Virus record (IMG/VR): IMGVR_UViG_3300046006_001715
Location: 1-40,903 of that record
Direction: 5' to 3' (one strand)
DNA length: 40,903 nt
DNA from: a virus
The notes under the pieces: generated by a model
The model's database searches: none
The model's input: the letters and a program-made list of their open reading frames with translations, nothing else
What the model was told of the DNA's origin: nothing
Made by a program: the position numbers and the translations under genes
In this document: positions 22,699-30,765 of the stretch, one piece after another
How the letters are laid out: the number at the start of each line of letters is the position of its first letter
Numbering within the stretch: position 1 is the stretch's first letter

Positions 22699-23879
22699 TG
22701 GCTGGACTCTTGGACTTTGTGAAAACGCCAGAGGGGCAGGGCCTGTTGTCTGCCGCTTTTGGTGGGCTGGCTGGCGCTCGCCGTGGCGCACCTGTGAACT
22801 CGCTCGGTCGTGCTGGCCTTGCTGGTTTGGCTGGGTATAGCAACGCGCAGGATCGCATTCAGCAGCAGGACGAAGCGGCTGTGCAGAAGCAGTACCGAGA
22901 CGTTCAAATGCAGGGCCTGCAAGCTCAGATGGCAAAGCAGAAGGGCGAACAGGAATGGCGTGCTGGCCTGTCTGGAATGCTCCAGCCTCAGCCGCAAGAA
23001 ATCGACCAGTTCACCGGCACCACGCAGATGGTTCCGCCTGATCCGGCCAAGCTGCAAAACTACCTGATGGACCCACGTTCGCCATTCGCGGATAAGGTAC
23101 TTGAGCAGCGCCTTTTTCCGAAAGCGGATGATTTCAAGGTGGTCGGCAACAGTCTGGTGCAGGCTGGTCCGAATGGTGTCAAGCCGGTTTACACCGCACC
23201 CGACAAGGCCGAGGCGTCGCCATCGTCTGTTCGTGAGTACGAATACGCCAAGGCCAATGACGGCTACAAGGGCACCTATCAGCAGTTCCAGACTGAATTG
23301 AAACGCGCAGGCGCGTCCAATGTCACTGTGCCGATCAACATGGGTCAGAAGGGCTTTGACAACACATTGAAGCTGCGCGGCGACTTTCGCAGCGAGCCGG
23401 TCTACAAGGCCCACCAAGAAATGACTTCGGCTTACGGCCAGATTCAACAGTCTCTGAAGCAGGCCAGCCCAGCCGGTGACTTGGCCGGTGCAACCAAGAT
23501 CATGAAACTGCTGGACCCAGGTTCCGTTGTGCGTGAGTCTGAATTGGGCATGGCAATGGCTGCGACCGGCCTGCTGGATCGTGCGCAGAACTACGCGCAG
23601 ATGGTGGTGAGCGGCCAGAAGCTGACCCCGGCCCAGCGCCAAGACTTCCAGAAACTGGCCGACGCTCTGTATTCCGAAAGCGTGACTCAGTACAACGGCA
23701 AGCGGCAGGAATACCAAGGCATTGCCGAGCGCAATCAGTTGAGCGTGCCTGATGTGCTTGGCGCTGAAAGCAAGGTTCCCACGCCTGCGAAGCCCGCAGC
23801 CGTTGGCCCGTTCACTGACGCAGCCAAAGAGCAGCGATATCAGCAGTGGGTCGAATCTCAGAAACGGGGCGGCAAATGA
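22698..23879 (+). CDS. ejection / internal virion protein
   Basis: A 393-residue protein starting TAATG. It opens with a hydrophobic Gly-rich segment ('GLLSAAFGGLAGARRGAPVN'), continues with coiled coil ('DRIQQQDEAAVQKQYRDVQM'), and has a helical middle including 'SVREYEYAKANDGYKGTYQQ' and 'LLDRAQNYAQMVVSGQKLTP'. The late 'YNGKRQEYQGIAERNQL' segment recurs in phage DNA-transfer proteins. Role inferred from composition and position; overlaps the next gene by ATGA. Confidence 0.65.
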   Translation: MAGLLDFVKTPEGQGLLSAAFGGLAGARRGAPVNSLGRAGLAGLAGYSNAQDRIQQQDEAAVQKQYRDVQMQGLQAQMAKQKGEQEWRAGLSGMLQPQPQEIDQFTGTTQMVPPDPAKLQNYLMDPRSPFADKVLEQRLFPKADDFKVVGNSLVQAGPNGVKPVYTAPDKAEASPSSVREYEYAKANDGYKGTYQQFQTELKRAGASNVTVPINMGQKGFDNTLKLRGDFRSEPVYKAHQEMTSAYGQIQQSLKQASPAGDLAGATKIMKLLDPGSVVRESELGMAMAATGLLDRAQNYAQMVVSGQKLTPAQRQDFQKLADALYSESVTQYNGKRQEYQGIAERNQLSVPDVLGAESKVPTPAKPAAVGPFTDAAKEQRYQQWVESQKRGGK

Positions 23880-25519
23880 CCGAACAAGAAGAGTTTGAAT
23901 TCCGTCTTCGCTTTGAGCAAGAGCAGGGCGCAGCACCTGTTGCGCAGCCCAAGCCCATACAAAGCAAACTCGACATGGCGACAAAAAATCCCTTGCTGGA
24001 GAAGGCGTACAACTACGACCCAACCGATGCACGCGGCGGCCTTGTTCGCGGTGCTGGGTCCATTGGCGCCACGATCCTTGCGCCGGTTGACGCATTGGCC
24101 CGCAAGCTGAACAACGGCAAGCCGGTCAACATTGGTGGTTATGACATCGTTGGTCAAGACCGCCGCGCTGGCATGGATGCTGGCTTGCAGTCGCTTGGCG
24201 TCAACACCGACTCCACGCAGTTCAAGACGAACAAACTTCTTGGCGAAGTGGCTGGAACGGCTGGTACTGGCTCACTGCTTGCAAAGGGTGCTCAAGCTGT
24301 AGGCGCGGCTCCTGCCATCGTCAGTGGGTTGCGCACGGGCGGGCTTGATGTTGCTGGGCGTACCGGTCTGGGCGGCTTGGCTGCTCGCGGTGCCACGGGT
24401 GCCGCCTCGGGCGCGGCTACTGCTGGCCTTGTCAATCCCGAAGATGCAGGCACAGGTGCAATGATTGGCGGCGCCATCCCGATGGCTGCAAAGCTTGGCG
24501 GTAGCGCGTTCCAGGCTGCTGGGTCTGCCCTTCGTGGAGGACCTGTATCGCCAGAGGTCGCAGGACTGGCTGAACGTGCGCAGAAGCTCGGCATTCAAGT
24601 CCCCGCCGACCGCATCGCCAACAGCAAGCCATTGAACGCTGTCGCCGCATCGTTGGACTATGTGCCCTTCAGCGGGCGGGCTGCGACCAACGAAAAAATG
24701 GTGAAGCAGTTCAACACCGCTGTATCACGCACGTTCGGCCAAGAGACGGACAACGTGACGATGGGTCTGCGAAAGGCCGGGGACAAGCTGGGTGGTGAGT
24801 TCGACCGCGTGCTGAAGTCCAACACGGTCGCAGTTGACAAGCAGTTGTTTGACGATCTGGCAGAGCACGCTAACCAGGCATCGAAAGAGCTTGGTGGCGA
24901 TGGCGCTCGCATCATCCAAAACCAGATTGATGAAATCATTGCCAAAGGTCAGAGCGGGCAGATGGACGGGCAAGCCGCCTACAACATCAAGAAGACCCTC
25001 GACCGGATCGGCAAGCGCAACACGCCAGAGGCTTACTACGCCATCGACCTGAAAAAGTCTTTGATGGAAGCACTGAACCGCAGCCTCGGACCTGATGAGG
25101 CCGCCAAGTTCGCAGCGACTCGCCAGCAGTACGGAAACATGCTGAGTTTGGAGAAGATCGCCAAGAACGGCGCGGAGGGTGATATTTCGATTGCTCGCTT
25201 GGCGAACATGAAGAACATCAACAGCCCTGACCTGCAAGAGTTGGCCGACATCTCTGCTCAGTTCCTGACGACGCGTGAAAGCCCGCACGGGGCCTTGCAG
25301 CGGTTGGTGATTGGTGGCACTGGCCTGACGGCTGGCGCAAGCATGGGTGCGCTTCCTGTGGCCGCTGGAACAATGGCCGCTGGGCGCATGGCAAACGGGC
25401 TATTGAACAGCAACGCAGCGCGAAACATGGTTCTCGGTGCGCCTATGCAGATTCCGTCAACGGGTGGCCTGCTGGGCGCGACACGAGCGGCTCCGCTGCT
25501 TCTCAATCCCGGCCAGTGA
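23876..25519 (+). CDS. large DNA-ejection protein
   Basis: A 547-residue protein starting at ATG 23876 (ATGA). After a charged N-terminus it has several Gly/Ala hydrophobic segments ('TAGTGSLLAKGAQAVGAAPA', 'GLGGLAARGATGAASGAATA', 'GGAIPMAAKLGGSAFQAAGS') and a long helical region with 'AYNIKKTLDRIGKRNTPEAY' and 'YAIDLKKSLMEALNRSLGP'. This alternation of membrane-like and helical parts is typical of gp16/gp20-like ejection proteins. Its last 17 bp overlap a small antisense ORF. Last gene of the ejection group. Confidence 0.65.
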   Translation: MTEQEEFEFRLRFEQEQGAAPVAQPKPIQSKLDMATKNPLLEKAYNYDPTDARGGLVRGAGSIGATILAPVDALARKLNNGKPVNIGGYDIVGQDRRAGMDAGLQSLGVNTDSTQFKTNKLLGEVAGTAGTGSLLAKGAQAVGAAPAIVSGLRTGGLDVAGRTGLGGLAARGATGAASGAATAGLVNPEDAGTGAMIGGAIPMAAKLGGSAFQAAGSALRGGPVSPEVAGLAERAQKLGIQVPADRIANSKPLNAVAASLDYVPFSGRAATNEKMVKQFNTAVSRTFGQETDNVTMGLRKAGDKLGGEFDRVLKSNTVAVDKQLFDDLAEHANQASKELGGDGARIIQNQIDEIIAKGQSGQMDGQAAYNIKKTLDRIGKRNTPEAYYAIDLKKSLMEALNRSLGPDEAAKFAATRQQYGNMLSLEKIAKNGAEGDISIARLANMKNINSPDLQELADISAQFLTTRESPHGALQRLVIGGTGLTAGASMGALPVAAGTMAAGRMANGLLNSNAARNMVLGAPMQIPSTGGLLGATRAAPLLLNPGQ

Positions 25520-25598
25520 TGCCTTTCCAGAAGCCGTAAACACAAGCGGCTGCAACGATGGCGATGCCCTTCCAGAGCATCCAGTCGGTGAATTCCAA
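25503..25598 (-). CDS. 31-residue single-span membrane microprotein, antisense
   Basis: On the minus strand, TTG at 25598 opens a short ORF ending at 25503. The product starts MEFTDWMLWKGIAIVAA, has one hydrophobic span and ends 'YGFWKGITGRD', a Trp/aromatic-capped pattern I recall from tiny phage membrane proteins. AAAGGG sits about 6 nt before the start. It is the only minus-strand candidate inside the late region and overlaps the 3' end of the ejection gene by 17 bp. Too short to be sure. Confidence 0.4.
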   Translation of the reverse strand: MEFTDWMLWKGIAIVAAACVYGFWKGITGRD

Positions 25599-25619
25599 GT
25601 AACACCCTTTCAGTTAAAC

Positions 25620-25642
25620 AGCCCGCCCCGTGCGGGCTTTTT
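25620..25642 (+). terminator. rho-independent terminator
   Basis: AGCCCGC (25620-25626) pairs with GCGGGCT (25632-25638), loop CCCGT, followed by T-rich sequence. It separates the head/ejection block from the tail-fibre and lysis genes. Confidence 0.75.
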
Positions 25643-25660
25643 GTTTTTGGAGCATAGCTT

Positions 25661-26488
25661 ATGCCAGTGCCAAGCGCCATAGCCGATCTGTCCACGACTC
25701 CGGGGTCAAACTCGCCCAGCGGTGGGGAATCGCCAGCGTTGTTCGACGACTACGTGCGGACCATTTTCGCGTTCATCAAGACGCTGGACAACACGAAACT
25801 GACCTCTGTTGCCACAGCAAACATTGCCGACGACGCGGTGACGTTTGCCAAGTTGCAGAACATTGCAACCGCTCGATTCTTGGGTCGGACCACTGCGGGT
25901 TCTGGTGATGTCGAAGAGTTGACTGCCTCTGCCTTGTTCGCTGCGGTCAAGCAGGCGGCAAGCGACACGGCAACGGGTGTTGTTGAACTTGCCACCTCGG
26001 CAGAGGTTGCCACTGGCACGGACGCCACCCGCGCCATCACCCCCGCAGCCCTGCGTGGTGGACCTATTCAAAGCATGGTGCGACTGCACACCGCCAACGG
26101 CAACGGCAGCACGAATACTGCAATTCGCCGGTTCTCCACGGTGGTGACGAACGTTGGTTCTGACATCACCTATGCCGACAGCGCAACGCTGGGCGCAACG
26201 TTCACGATCAATAACGCCGGCGTCTATGCCATCAGCTACACCGACAACCTTGGCAACGCCAACGAAATCGGTCTATCGCTCAACTCGTCCCAACTCAGCA
26301 CCAGCATTCTCAGCATCACTGCTGCTGATCGACTCAAGAGCGCGACCACAGGCGGCTTGGCCTTTAGCCAATGTGCGGATTGGACTGGCTACCTGAGTGC
26401 GGGTGCCGTCATCCGAGCGCACGGCGCAGTGTCTCCCGCAGTCGGCACCAACGCTCTCGCCAACTTCACCATTGCGAGGGTCTCATGA
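25661..26488 (+). CDS. tail fibre protein with C-terminal beta domain
   Basis: A 275-residue protein with GGAG upstream of ATG 25661. Residues 103-133 hold 'ATGVVELATSAEVATGTDAT' and 'RAITPAALRGG', the tail-fibre repeat that trimerises shafts in many phages. The N-terminus would attach to the tail and the C-terminal jelly-roll-like domain ('RLHTANGNGS', 'NAGVYAISYTDNLGNANEIG', 'TIARVS') likely binds host receptor. Followed by ATGA. Confidence 0.75.
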   Translation: MPVPSAIADLSTTPGSNSPSGGESPALFDDYVRTIFAFIKTLDNTKLTSVATANIADDAVTFAKLQNIATARFLGRTTAGSGDVEELTASALFAAVKQAASDTATGVVELATSAEVATGTDATRAITPAALRGGPIQSMVRLHTANGNGSTNTAIRRFSTVVTNVGSDITYADSATLGATFTINNAGVYAISYTDNLGNANEIGLSLNSSQLSTSILSITAADRLKSATTGGLAFSQCADWTGYLSAGAVIRAHGAVSPAVGTNALANFTIARVS

Positions 26489-26799
26489 TCCAAGCCTTCA
26501 CCGATGGGAATGGCGGCTACTACCAGTTTGAGGGCGGATCGGTGCCGCCTTGGGCTGCTGGCATGACACCAACTGCTGTGCAGCAGATTGACCAATCACC
26601 GTCCCCTGCATCGCAGATCGAAGCTCTGGAGCGTCAGTACATGCTTCCCCGGCCTGTGCGTGACGTGCTTCTCCCTCTCATGGAATCAAAGGCCGCAGAG
26701 CTGGGCTACACACCCGCACAGCTTCGCCTTGCAAACCCCGGTTATCGCCGCGTCAAAGAGCTTGACGAACAGATTGCCGCACTGAGGGCGTTGCTGTGA
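26485..26799 (+). CDS. fibre-associated hypothetical protein
   Basis: A 104-residue protein, ATG 26485 (ATGA). The N-terminus ('GNGGYYQFEGGSVPPWAAGM') is a short beta segment; the C-terminal half is helical ('ASQIEALERQYMLPRPVRDV', 'GYRRVKELDEQIAALRALL'). The second motif recurs next to phage tail fibre genes, suggesting an assembly or attachment partner. No proof of function. It overlaps the membrane protein gene by GTGA. Confidence 0.55.
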   Translation: MIQAFTDGNGGYYQFEGGSVPPWAAGMTPTAVQQIDQSPSPASQIEALERQYMLPRPVRDVLLPLMESKAAELGYTPAQLRLANPGYRRVKELDEQIAALRALL

Positions 26800-27080
26800 T
26801 CCTGACCGCCATTACTGCGATCACGTTCCCGGTCGCCATTCAATACAAGCAAGGTGGCCTGTTCTGGCTGCTTGCCCCTTTGGCCCTGCTGGTGTGGCTG
26901 GTTGACGTGGTGGCGAACTACACCGAACTGGCCCTGATCTTTGGCTGGCCGGTTGCGGGCGACCACACGATCAGCGCCCGAATTCGCCGGATGCGAACTA
27001 GCTCTTACGACTCACGCCGCGAACTTGCGGCACTCCTACAAACCTACCTTGACGCCTGCGAGCCTGACGGGAAGCACTGA
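26796..27080 (+). CDS. small membrane protein preceding the holin
   Basis: A 94-residue protein beginning GTG in a GTGA overlap. One strong hydrophobic segment ('GLFWLLAPLALLVWLVDVVA') precedes 'NYTELALIFGWPVAGDHTIS', a signature I associate with conserved phage membrane proteins near lysis genes, then a basic cytoplasmic tail. It might be a holin partner (antiholin) or an independent membrane factor; I cannot decide. No signal peptide cleavage site is clear. Confidence 0.6.
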   Translation: MILTAITAITFPVAIQYKQGGLFWLLAPLALLVWLVDVVANYTELALIFGWPVAGDHTISARIRRMRTSSYDSRRELAALLQTYLDACEPDGKH

Positions 27081-27488
27081 ATGAACTACTTCACCGCCGC
27101 AGCCTTTGCTGCATTCAATCTGCTGTTCCCCGTCATGGCCTACGCGCAGGCGCAACTGAAAAGCCCGCTGTCCTACTCGCTCAGAGAGTACGGCGTGATT
27201 CTCGGGATTGCCCTGCTCGGTGGGTTTGCCAGTTGGTTTAGCCGGGTTCGCCGGGGTGAGGCTGACGGCATGAAGTTCTCAGCCCTGATCGGAGAGTTGG
27301 CAATCTCAGCCTTTGCCGGACTTATCGCATTCTGGATATGCGAGTCCTTGGAACTCAGCCCGCTCATCACCGCAGCGGTGGCAGGAATGGCCGGTCACGC
27401 AGGCGGTAACGGCATCACATGGCTGGAAACGCTGGGCAAGCGGTACGCAGAGCACCGCGTCGGTGTGAGCACAAAGGACCAACCATGA
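27081..27488 (+). CDS. holin (LydA / phage_holin_3_3-like)
   Basis: A 135-residue membrane protein, ATG directly after the previous stop. Three hydrophobic segments: an N-terminal signal-like helix (1-22), 'YGVILGIALLGGFASWF' and 'LIGELAISAFAGLIAFWIC', plus 'LITAAVAGMAGHAGGNGIT'. The segment 'LREYGVILGIALLGGFASWF' matches LydA-family holins. Makes the membrane lesion that times lysis. Coupled by ATGA to the endolysin. Confidence 0.8.
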   Translation: MNYFTAAAFAAFNLLFPVMAYAQAQLKSPLSYSLREYGVILGIALLGGFASWFSRVRRGEADGMKFSALIGELAISAFAGLIAFWICESLELSPLITAAVAGMAGHAGGNGITWLETLGKRYAEHRVGVSTKDQP

Positions 27489-27976
27489 TCCCTGATGAAG
27501 TCATCCATGCCGTGAGTAAGGCGCTGTTCATGCTGCCGCCTGCCATGACCAGCCCGCAGGCTCGCGTGATGCTGTACGCCATCGGCTTGCAGGAATCGCG
27601 GTTCACGCATCGTTTTCAGGTTTTGAACGGAAAACCAGGCCAAAAAGGACCCGCTCGCGGCTATTGGCAATTCGAGAAGGGCGGCGGCTGCAAAGGTGTG
27701 GTGAACCATGCCGCGTCCCGCTTCTGGATGGCGAACGTCTGCGCTGCCCGTGATGTGCCGTTTGACGCTGCGTCCATCTGGAACGCCATTGAGACAGACG
27801 ATGTGCTGGCCGCCGCCGCTGCTCGCCTGCTGCTGTTTACTGACCCGGCAAGGCTTCCGGGTGTAGGCGACCACAAAGGTGCATGGGACTTGTATATCCG
27901 CGTGTGGCGACCGGGCAAACCCCATCCGCAGACGTGGCCCGAACTGTACGCAGAAGCCATGAGGCAGCTCGCGTGA
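27485..27976 (+). CDS. endolysin (lysozyme-like muramidase/transglycosylase)
   Basis: A 163-residue enzyme starting at ATG 27485 (ATGA). The lysozyme-like core has catalytic Glu37 in 'YAIGLQESRFTHRFQ', then 'KGPARGYWQFEKGGGCKGVV' and a helical C-terminal half with 'VRVWRPGKPHPQTWPELYAE'-like ending. No signal peptide or SAR sequence is visible, so it should reach the wall through the holin hole. Degrades peptidoglycan. Lies between holin and spanin, the normal order. Confidence 0.8.
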   Translation: MIPDEVIHAVSKALFMLPPAMTSPQARVMLYAIGLQESRFTHRFQVLNGKPGQKGPARGYWQFEKGGGCKGVVNHAASRFWMANVCAARDVPFDAASIWNAIETDDVLAAAAARLLLFTDPARLPGVGDHKGAWDLYIRVWRPGKPHPQTWPELYAEAMRQLA

Positions 27977-28512
27977 AGGCCATTGTTGCACTGTTCGACA
28001 TCGTGCCCGGCTGGGTATGGGCGCTCATCACTGCTGGCGCTCTGGCCGCTGCTGGTGTGTCGCAAACCCGCTTCACGCACGAACGGGCCAACCACGCAGA
28101 AACCCGCGCACAGCACGCCGAGCAAGTCGCACAGGCAGAGCAGGCCAGCCGCATTGCCTCTGAGAAAAACCGCAAGACCGAACAGGAGCTAAACGATGTC
28201 GTCATTCAAGCGCAAGCCCAAGCCGAGGCCCTTCGTATCGACTTGGACGCTGCTCGCGCTGCTGGTCGTGTGGCTTCTGACAGGCTGCGCAACGCCGCTG
28301 CAAACGCTGCCGCCGCAGCCGGTGCAAGGGGTGAGGGTGCCAGCTCTGCCGCCATCAGCGAGGCAGCAGCCAACGCCGCCCGAGTGCTTGCCGACGTGCT
28401 CGCAGAGATTGAATACAGATCGGGAATCCTGGCTGAACAGGCTGACCGAAGCCGCGCTGCCGGGCTTCAGTGCGAAGCCATCCACGACGCCTCAGTAACC
28501 GCTACTCAGTAG
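27973..28512 (+). CDS. Rz: inner-membrane spanin (Rz-like, DUF2514-type)
   Basis: A 179-residue protein starting GTG in a GTGA overlap. One N-terminal membrane span ('GWVWALITAGALAAAGVSQ') is followed by a long Ala/Gln/Glu coiled coil to the C-terminus, with 'CEAIHDAS' near the end. This is the i-spanin layout: it spans the periplasm and pairs with the o-spanin lipoprotein nested inside its own gene in the +1 frame. Confidence 0.8.
   Translation: MKAIVALFDIVPGWVWALITAGALAAAGVSQTRFTHERANHAETRAQHAEQVAQAEQASRIASEKNRKTEQELNDVVIQAQAQAEALRIDLDAARAAGRVASDRLRNAAANAAAAAGARGEGASSAAISEAAANAARVLADVLAEIEYRSGILAEQADRSRAAGLQCEAIHDASVTATQ
28196..28498 (+). CDS. Rz1: outer-membrane spanin (Rz1-like lipoprotein), nested in Rz
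   Basis: A 100-residue ORF lying wholly inside Rz in the +1 frame, with ATG at 28196. The N-terminus is basic then hydrophobic with lipobox 'LLTG|C31', followed by a Pro-rich stretch ('LQTLPPQPVQGVRVPALPP') typical of Rz1. It is lipid-anchored in the outer membrane and pairs with Rz to fuse the membranes at lysis. Nested Rz/Rz1 is a well-established arrangement, so this is a secure overlap. Confidence 0.88.
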   Translation: MSSFKRKPKPRPFVSTWTLLALLVVWLLTGCATPLQTLPPQPVQGVRVPALPPSARQQPTPPECLPTCSQRLNTDRESWLNRLTEAALPGFSAKPSTTPQ

Positions 28513-28568
28513 CACAGCCGATCGGACCCGGCCCCGGTCCGAATCCCCGTTACATCAGGAAAAAAATC

Positions 28569-28868
28569 ATGCGTATAACCGCCGTGATGCTTGCGCTCGT
28601 CGCAACGCAAGCCTATGCAGATATGGCCTTCAAAGCCGAGGGAATCGAGATGCGGCTGAAAGAGGGCAAGTGCACCCATCCCAAGGTGCTTGCTCTGTTG
28701 AAAGACGAGTGGGTGCCGCGCTTCCGTCAGGGCGAATTGATCTACCAAGGCAAGCCGCTTCAGATGTGCTGGACGGTGAGCCGCCCCGGTCACATCGTCA
28801 TTGTTGATGAGGATGGAGACGCGGCAGAAGTTCCGCAGGGTGTGTTCAAGGAAGTGCCCACGGTATGA
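28569..28868 (+). CDS. secreted/periplasmic hypothetical protein
   Basis: A 99-residue protein, ATG 28569 preceded by AGGAAA. A clear signal peptide (MRITAVMLALVATQAYA, cleavage at AYA|DM) is followed by a small charged domain containing two Cys ('KEGKCTHPKVLALL', 'GKPLQMCWTVSRPGHIVI') that could form a disulphide in the periplasm. A GC-rich hairpin lies just upstream (28523-28541). Downstream of the lysis genes and ATGA-coupled to the next protein. Function unknown. Confidence 0.65.
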   Translation: MRITAVMLALVATQAYADMAFKAEGIEMRLKEGKCTHPKVLALLKDEWVPRFRQGELIYQGKPLQMCWTVSRPGHIVIVDEDGDAAEVPQGVFKEVPTV

Positions 28869-29128
28869 AGATACCCAAGACGTTCCAGCTCGCAGGCATT
28901 ACATGGAAAGTCGTGGAGTCAGATTCCATCATTGAGATGGGCCACTACACGCCAGAAACCGCAACGATCTGGCTGCGGGCAAGCCTTCCAAGGCAGGCAA
29001 AGGAAGCGACCTTCTGCCATGAGCTGCAACACGCCATCCGTTACGCGGCTGGGCAGCAAGACCACGACGAGAGGGAAGTTGACGCGCATGGCAACTTTCT
29101 TCATCAATTCCTCACGACTTGGAAATAA
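28865..29128 (+). CDS. minimal zinc metalloprotease-like protein (HELQH)
   Basis: An 87-residue protein containing HELQH (His52, Glu53, His56), an HExxH site, inside a helix 'EATFCHELQHAIRYAAGQ'. Downstream 'DHDEREVDAHGNFLHQF' could supply the third ligand (Glu71 or Asp). Short phage proteins of this kind are common and their substrates unknown; the fold recalls a trimmed gluzincin/ImmA-like core. Coupled by ATGA to the secreted protein; has no signal peptide of its own. Confidence 0.65.
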   Translation: MKIPKTFQLAGITWKVVESDSIIEMGHYTPETATIWLRASLPRQAKEATFCHELQHAIRYAAGQQDHDEREVDAHGNFLHQFLTTWK

Positions 29129-29131
29129 GTA

Positions 29132-30301
29132 ATGGCCCAACCAATCAACGCGAGCGACTTGGACGGACTGGACGAATTTGCAACGGTGAGGCAGTTGGAG
29201 TTTCTGGAAGCCATCAGGTCGTCCAAGTCCATGCGCAAGGCTTCCGAAAAGCTGGGTGTGTCAAAGAGCAGCATCACGAACTCAATCACGGCGCTGAAGG
29301 CGAGAGCTGCAAAGAACGTGCCACAGATGCACGACTACACGACGAAGAACGTCCCGGATGGGTTTGCGATCAGTGGCGTAAGCCAGTACGACACCGTAGA
29401 GAAGAAGTGGATCAAGACCACCCGGGATGAGGCTAGACGCGCTGAGATATTCAAAGAGTTCATCGAGCAGTTGTGCCAAGGCATCAAGGGCATGGCTCCA
29501 ACGATTGCCGCACCAGCAGTGACTGAGGCCAACCTGCTGGCCGTGTACCCGATAGGCGACCATCACCACGGCATGTATTCAGACGCTGAGGAAACCGGCT
29601 CTGACTACGATTGCAAGATTGCCAGCCACTCGCTTGAGACGGCTGTTGATTACCTTGCAACTCTTGCCCCGCCTGCTGAAACCGCGTTGCTCATCAACCT
29701 GGGTGACTACTACCACGCAAACGACAGCACCAACGAAACACCAGGACACGGCAACCGGCTAGACGTTGATACGCGCTACGGGCAAGTCATGTACTCGGGT
29801 GCGATGGCCTTGGTTCGTTGCGTTCTGCGGCTGCTGGAAAAGCATCAGCGTGTGGTGGTCTGGAACATGCGCGGCAATCACGATCCAGATGCGTCTATGT
29901 CGCTGGCAATGGCGATGCGCTTTTACTTCCACAACGAGCCACGGGTGGAAGTGGACATGGGGTCGTCGCTCTACAAGTACCTGCGCTTCGGGAACAACCT
30001 CATTGGCTCACATCACGGCCACGGAGCAAAGGGCGTAGACCTCCCGCTGTTGATGGCGGTTGACCGCAAAGAGGATTGGGGACAGACAGAGCATCGGGTG
30101 TGGCACTGCGGGCACATCCATCACAAAACGCAGAAGGAGTTTCCGGGCGTTGTTGTGGAGACTCACCGGACATTGGCGGGATCAGACGCATGGCACGCTG
30201 GCAAGGGCTACCGCTCCAAGAAAGACATGAACGCCATCGTCTACCACAGCGATTTTGGCGAGATTCAGCGCACCCGGTTTGACATGCAGATGGTCAAGTG
30301 A
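29132..30301 (+). CDS. HTH-metallophosphoesterase fusion
   Basis: A 389-residue protein. Residues 31-58 form a helix-turn-helix ('KSMRKASEKLGVSKSSITNS'). The C-terminal two thirds are a calcineurin-like phosphoesterase with motifs 'IGDHHHG' (141-147), 'GDYYHAND' (191-198), 'GNHDPD' (248-253), 'SHHGHG' (293-298) and 'GHIHH' (327-331), which line up the metal-binding His/Asp set. A DNA- or nucleotide-processing phosphodiesterase is plausible. It ends the late operon beside the candidate attP. Confidence 0.8.
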   Translation: MAQPINASDLDGLDEFATVRQLEFLEAIRSSKSMRKASEKLGVSKSSITNSITALKARAAKNVPQMHDYTTKNVPDGFAISGVSQYDTVEKKWIKTTRDEARRAEIFKEFIEQLCQGIKGMAPTIAAPAVTEANLLAVYPIGDHHHGMYSDAEETGSDYDCKIASHSLETAVDYLATLAPPAETALLINLGDYYHANDSTNETPGHGNRLDVDTRYGQVMYSGAMALVRCVLRLLEKHQRVVVWNMRGNHDPDASMSLAMAMRFYFHNEPRVEVDMGSSLYKYLRFGNNLIGSHHGHGAKGVDLPLLMAVDRKEDWGQTEHRVWHCGHIHHKTQKEFPGVVVETHRTLAGSDAWHAGKGYRSKKDMNAIVYHSDFGEIQRTRFDMQMVK

Positions 30302-30543
30302 AGCGTCGATGAGATGATTTGCGATCTGGACTGAGTAAAAATCAGAGCCGCAAAACGCCTGACGTGCATATAAAAATGCGTTTTTTGTACACCATGAGAA
30401 CAAATATGCTCAACTTGTACAGTTTTTCGTCGAATCTGCTCTTTTGACGACAAAACGGAACAGGTGGCAAACTGCGCCAGTTTGCGTCAAGTGATGTTTG
30501 CCAAGTTACTGCAATTATCAAATCTGGGATAACTTGCGATAAA
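30302..30543. other. AT-rich intergenic region, candidate attP
   Basis: Apart from the terminator there is no gene. It contains TTGTACA at 30385-30391 and 30415-30421 (exactly 30 bp apart) and a perfect inverted repeat, GCAAACTG/CAGTTTGC with loop CGC, at 30467-30485. It is AT-richer than its surroundings and lies where late genes meet the integration region, as attP would. The core and arm sites are not proven. Confidence 0.35.
30352..30386 (+). terminator. candidate late-operon terminator
   Basis: AAAACGC (30352-30358) pairs with GCGTTTT (30378-30384), followed by TT, with a 19-nt loop that can fold further (GCAT/ATGC). The stem is weak but the T-run and location just past the metallophosphoesterase stop fit. 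Confidence 0.4.
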
Positions 30544-30765
30544 TTACCCCCACACCACCCACCCCGCCAGCATAAGCAGGGTAGGCGCAATCCACACGAC
30601 AGCGACGACCATGCACCGCTGACTGGCGCACGGCCCCGGCTTCGGTCCGGGGTGCTTGGTCAGCATGTCTTCCGTGTCATACGGCAGGATTATCAGGATG
30701 GCGGCCATGAGCAGGCAAACGCTCAAGCCTGCGATGATGAGCAGGGCGGTGGGGATCGTGGTCAT
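30544..30765 (-). CDS. two-span membrane protein next to integrase
   Basis: A 73-residue protein read leftward from ATG 30765, with AGGA 5 nt upstream; the longer frame to 30936 lacks a ribosome site. Two hydrophobic segments ('ALLIIAGLSVCLLMAAILII' and 'VVAVVWIAPTLLMLAGWVVW') flank a polar loop 'PYDTEDMLTKHPGPKPGP'. It is divergent from integrase and alone in orientation here. Small proteins of this shape near attP include superinfection-exclusion factors, but I have no direct evidence for that role. Confidence 0.55.
   Translation of the reverse strand: MTTIPTALLIIAGLSVCLLMAAILIILPYDTEDMLTKHPGPKPGPCASQRCMVVAVVWIAPTLLMLAGWVVWG

Noticed and set aside
22596-24095. 499-codon minus-strand ORF
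   Set aside because: Antisense to three ejection-type genes in an unbroken plus-strand operon; composition looks like a frame shadow.
28523-28541. terminator after Rz
   Set aside because: A CGGACC/GGTCCG hairpin exists but is not followed by a T-run.
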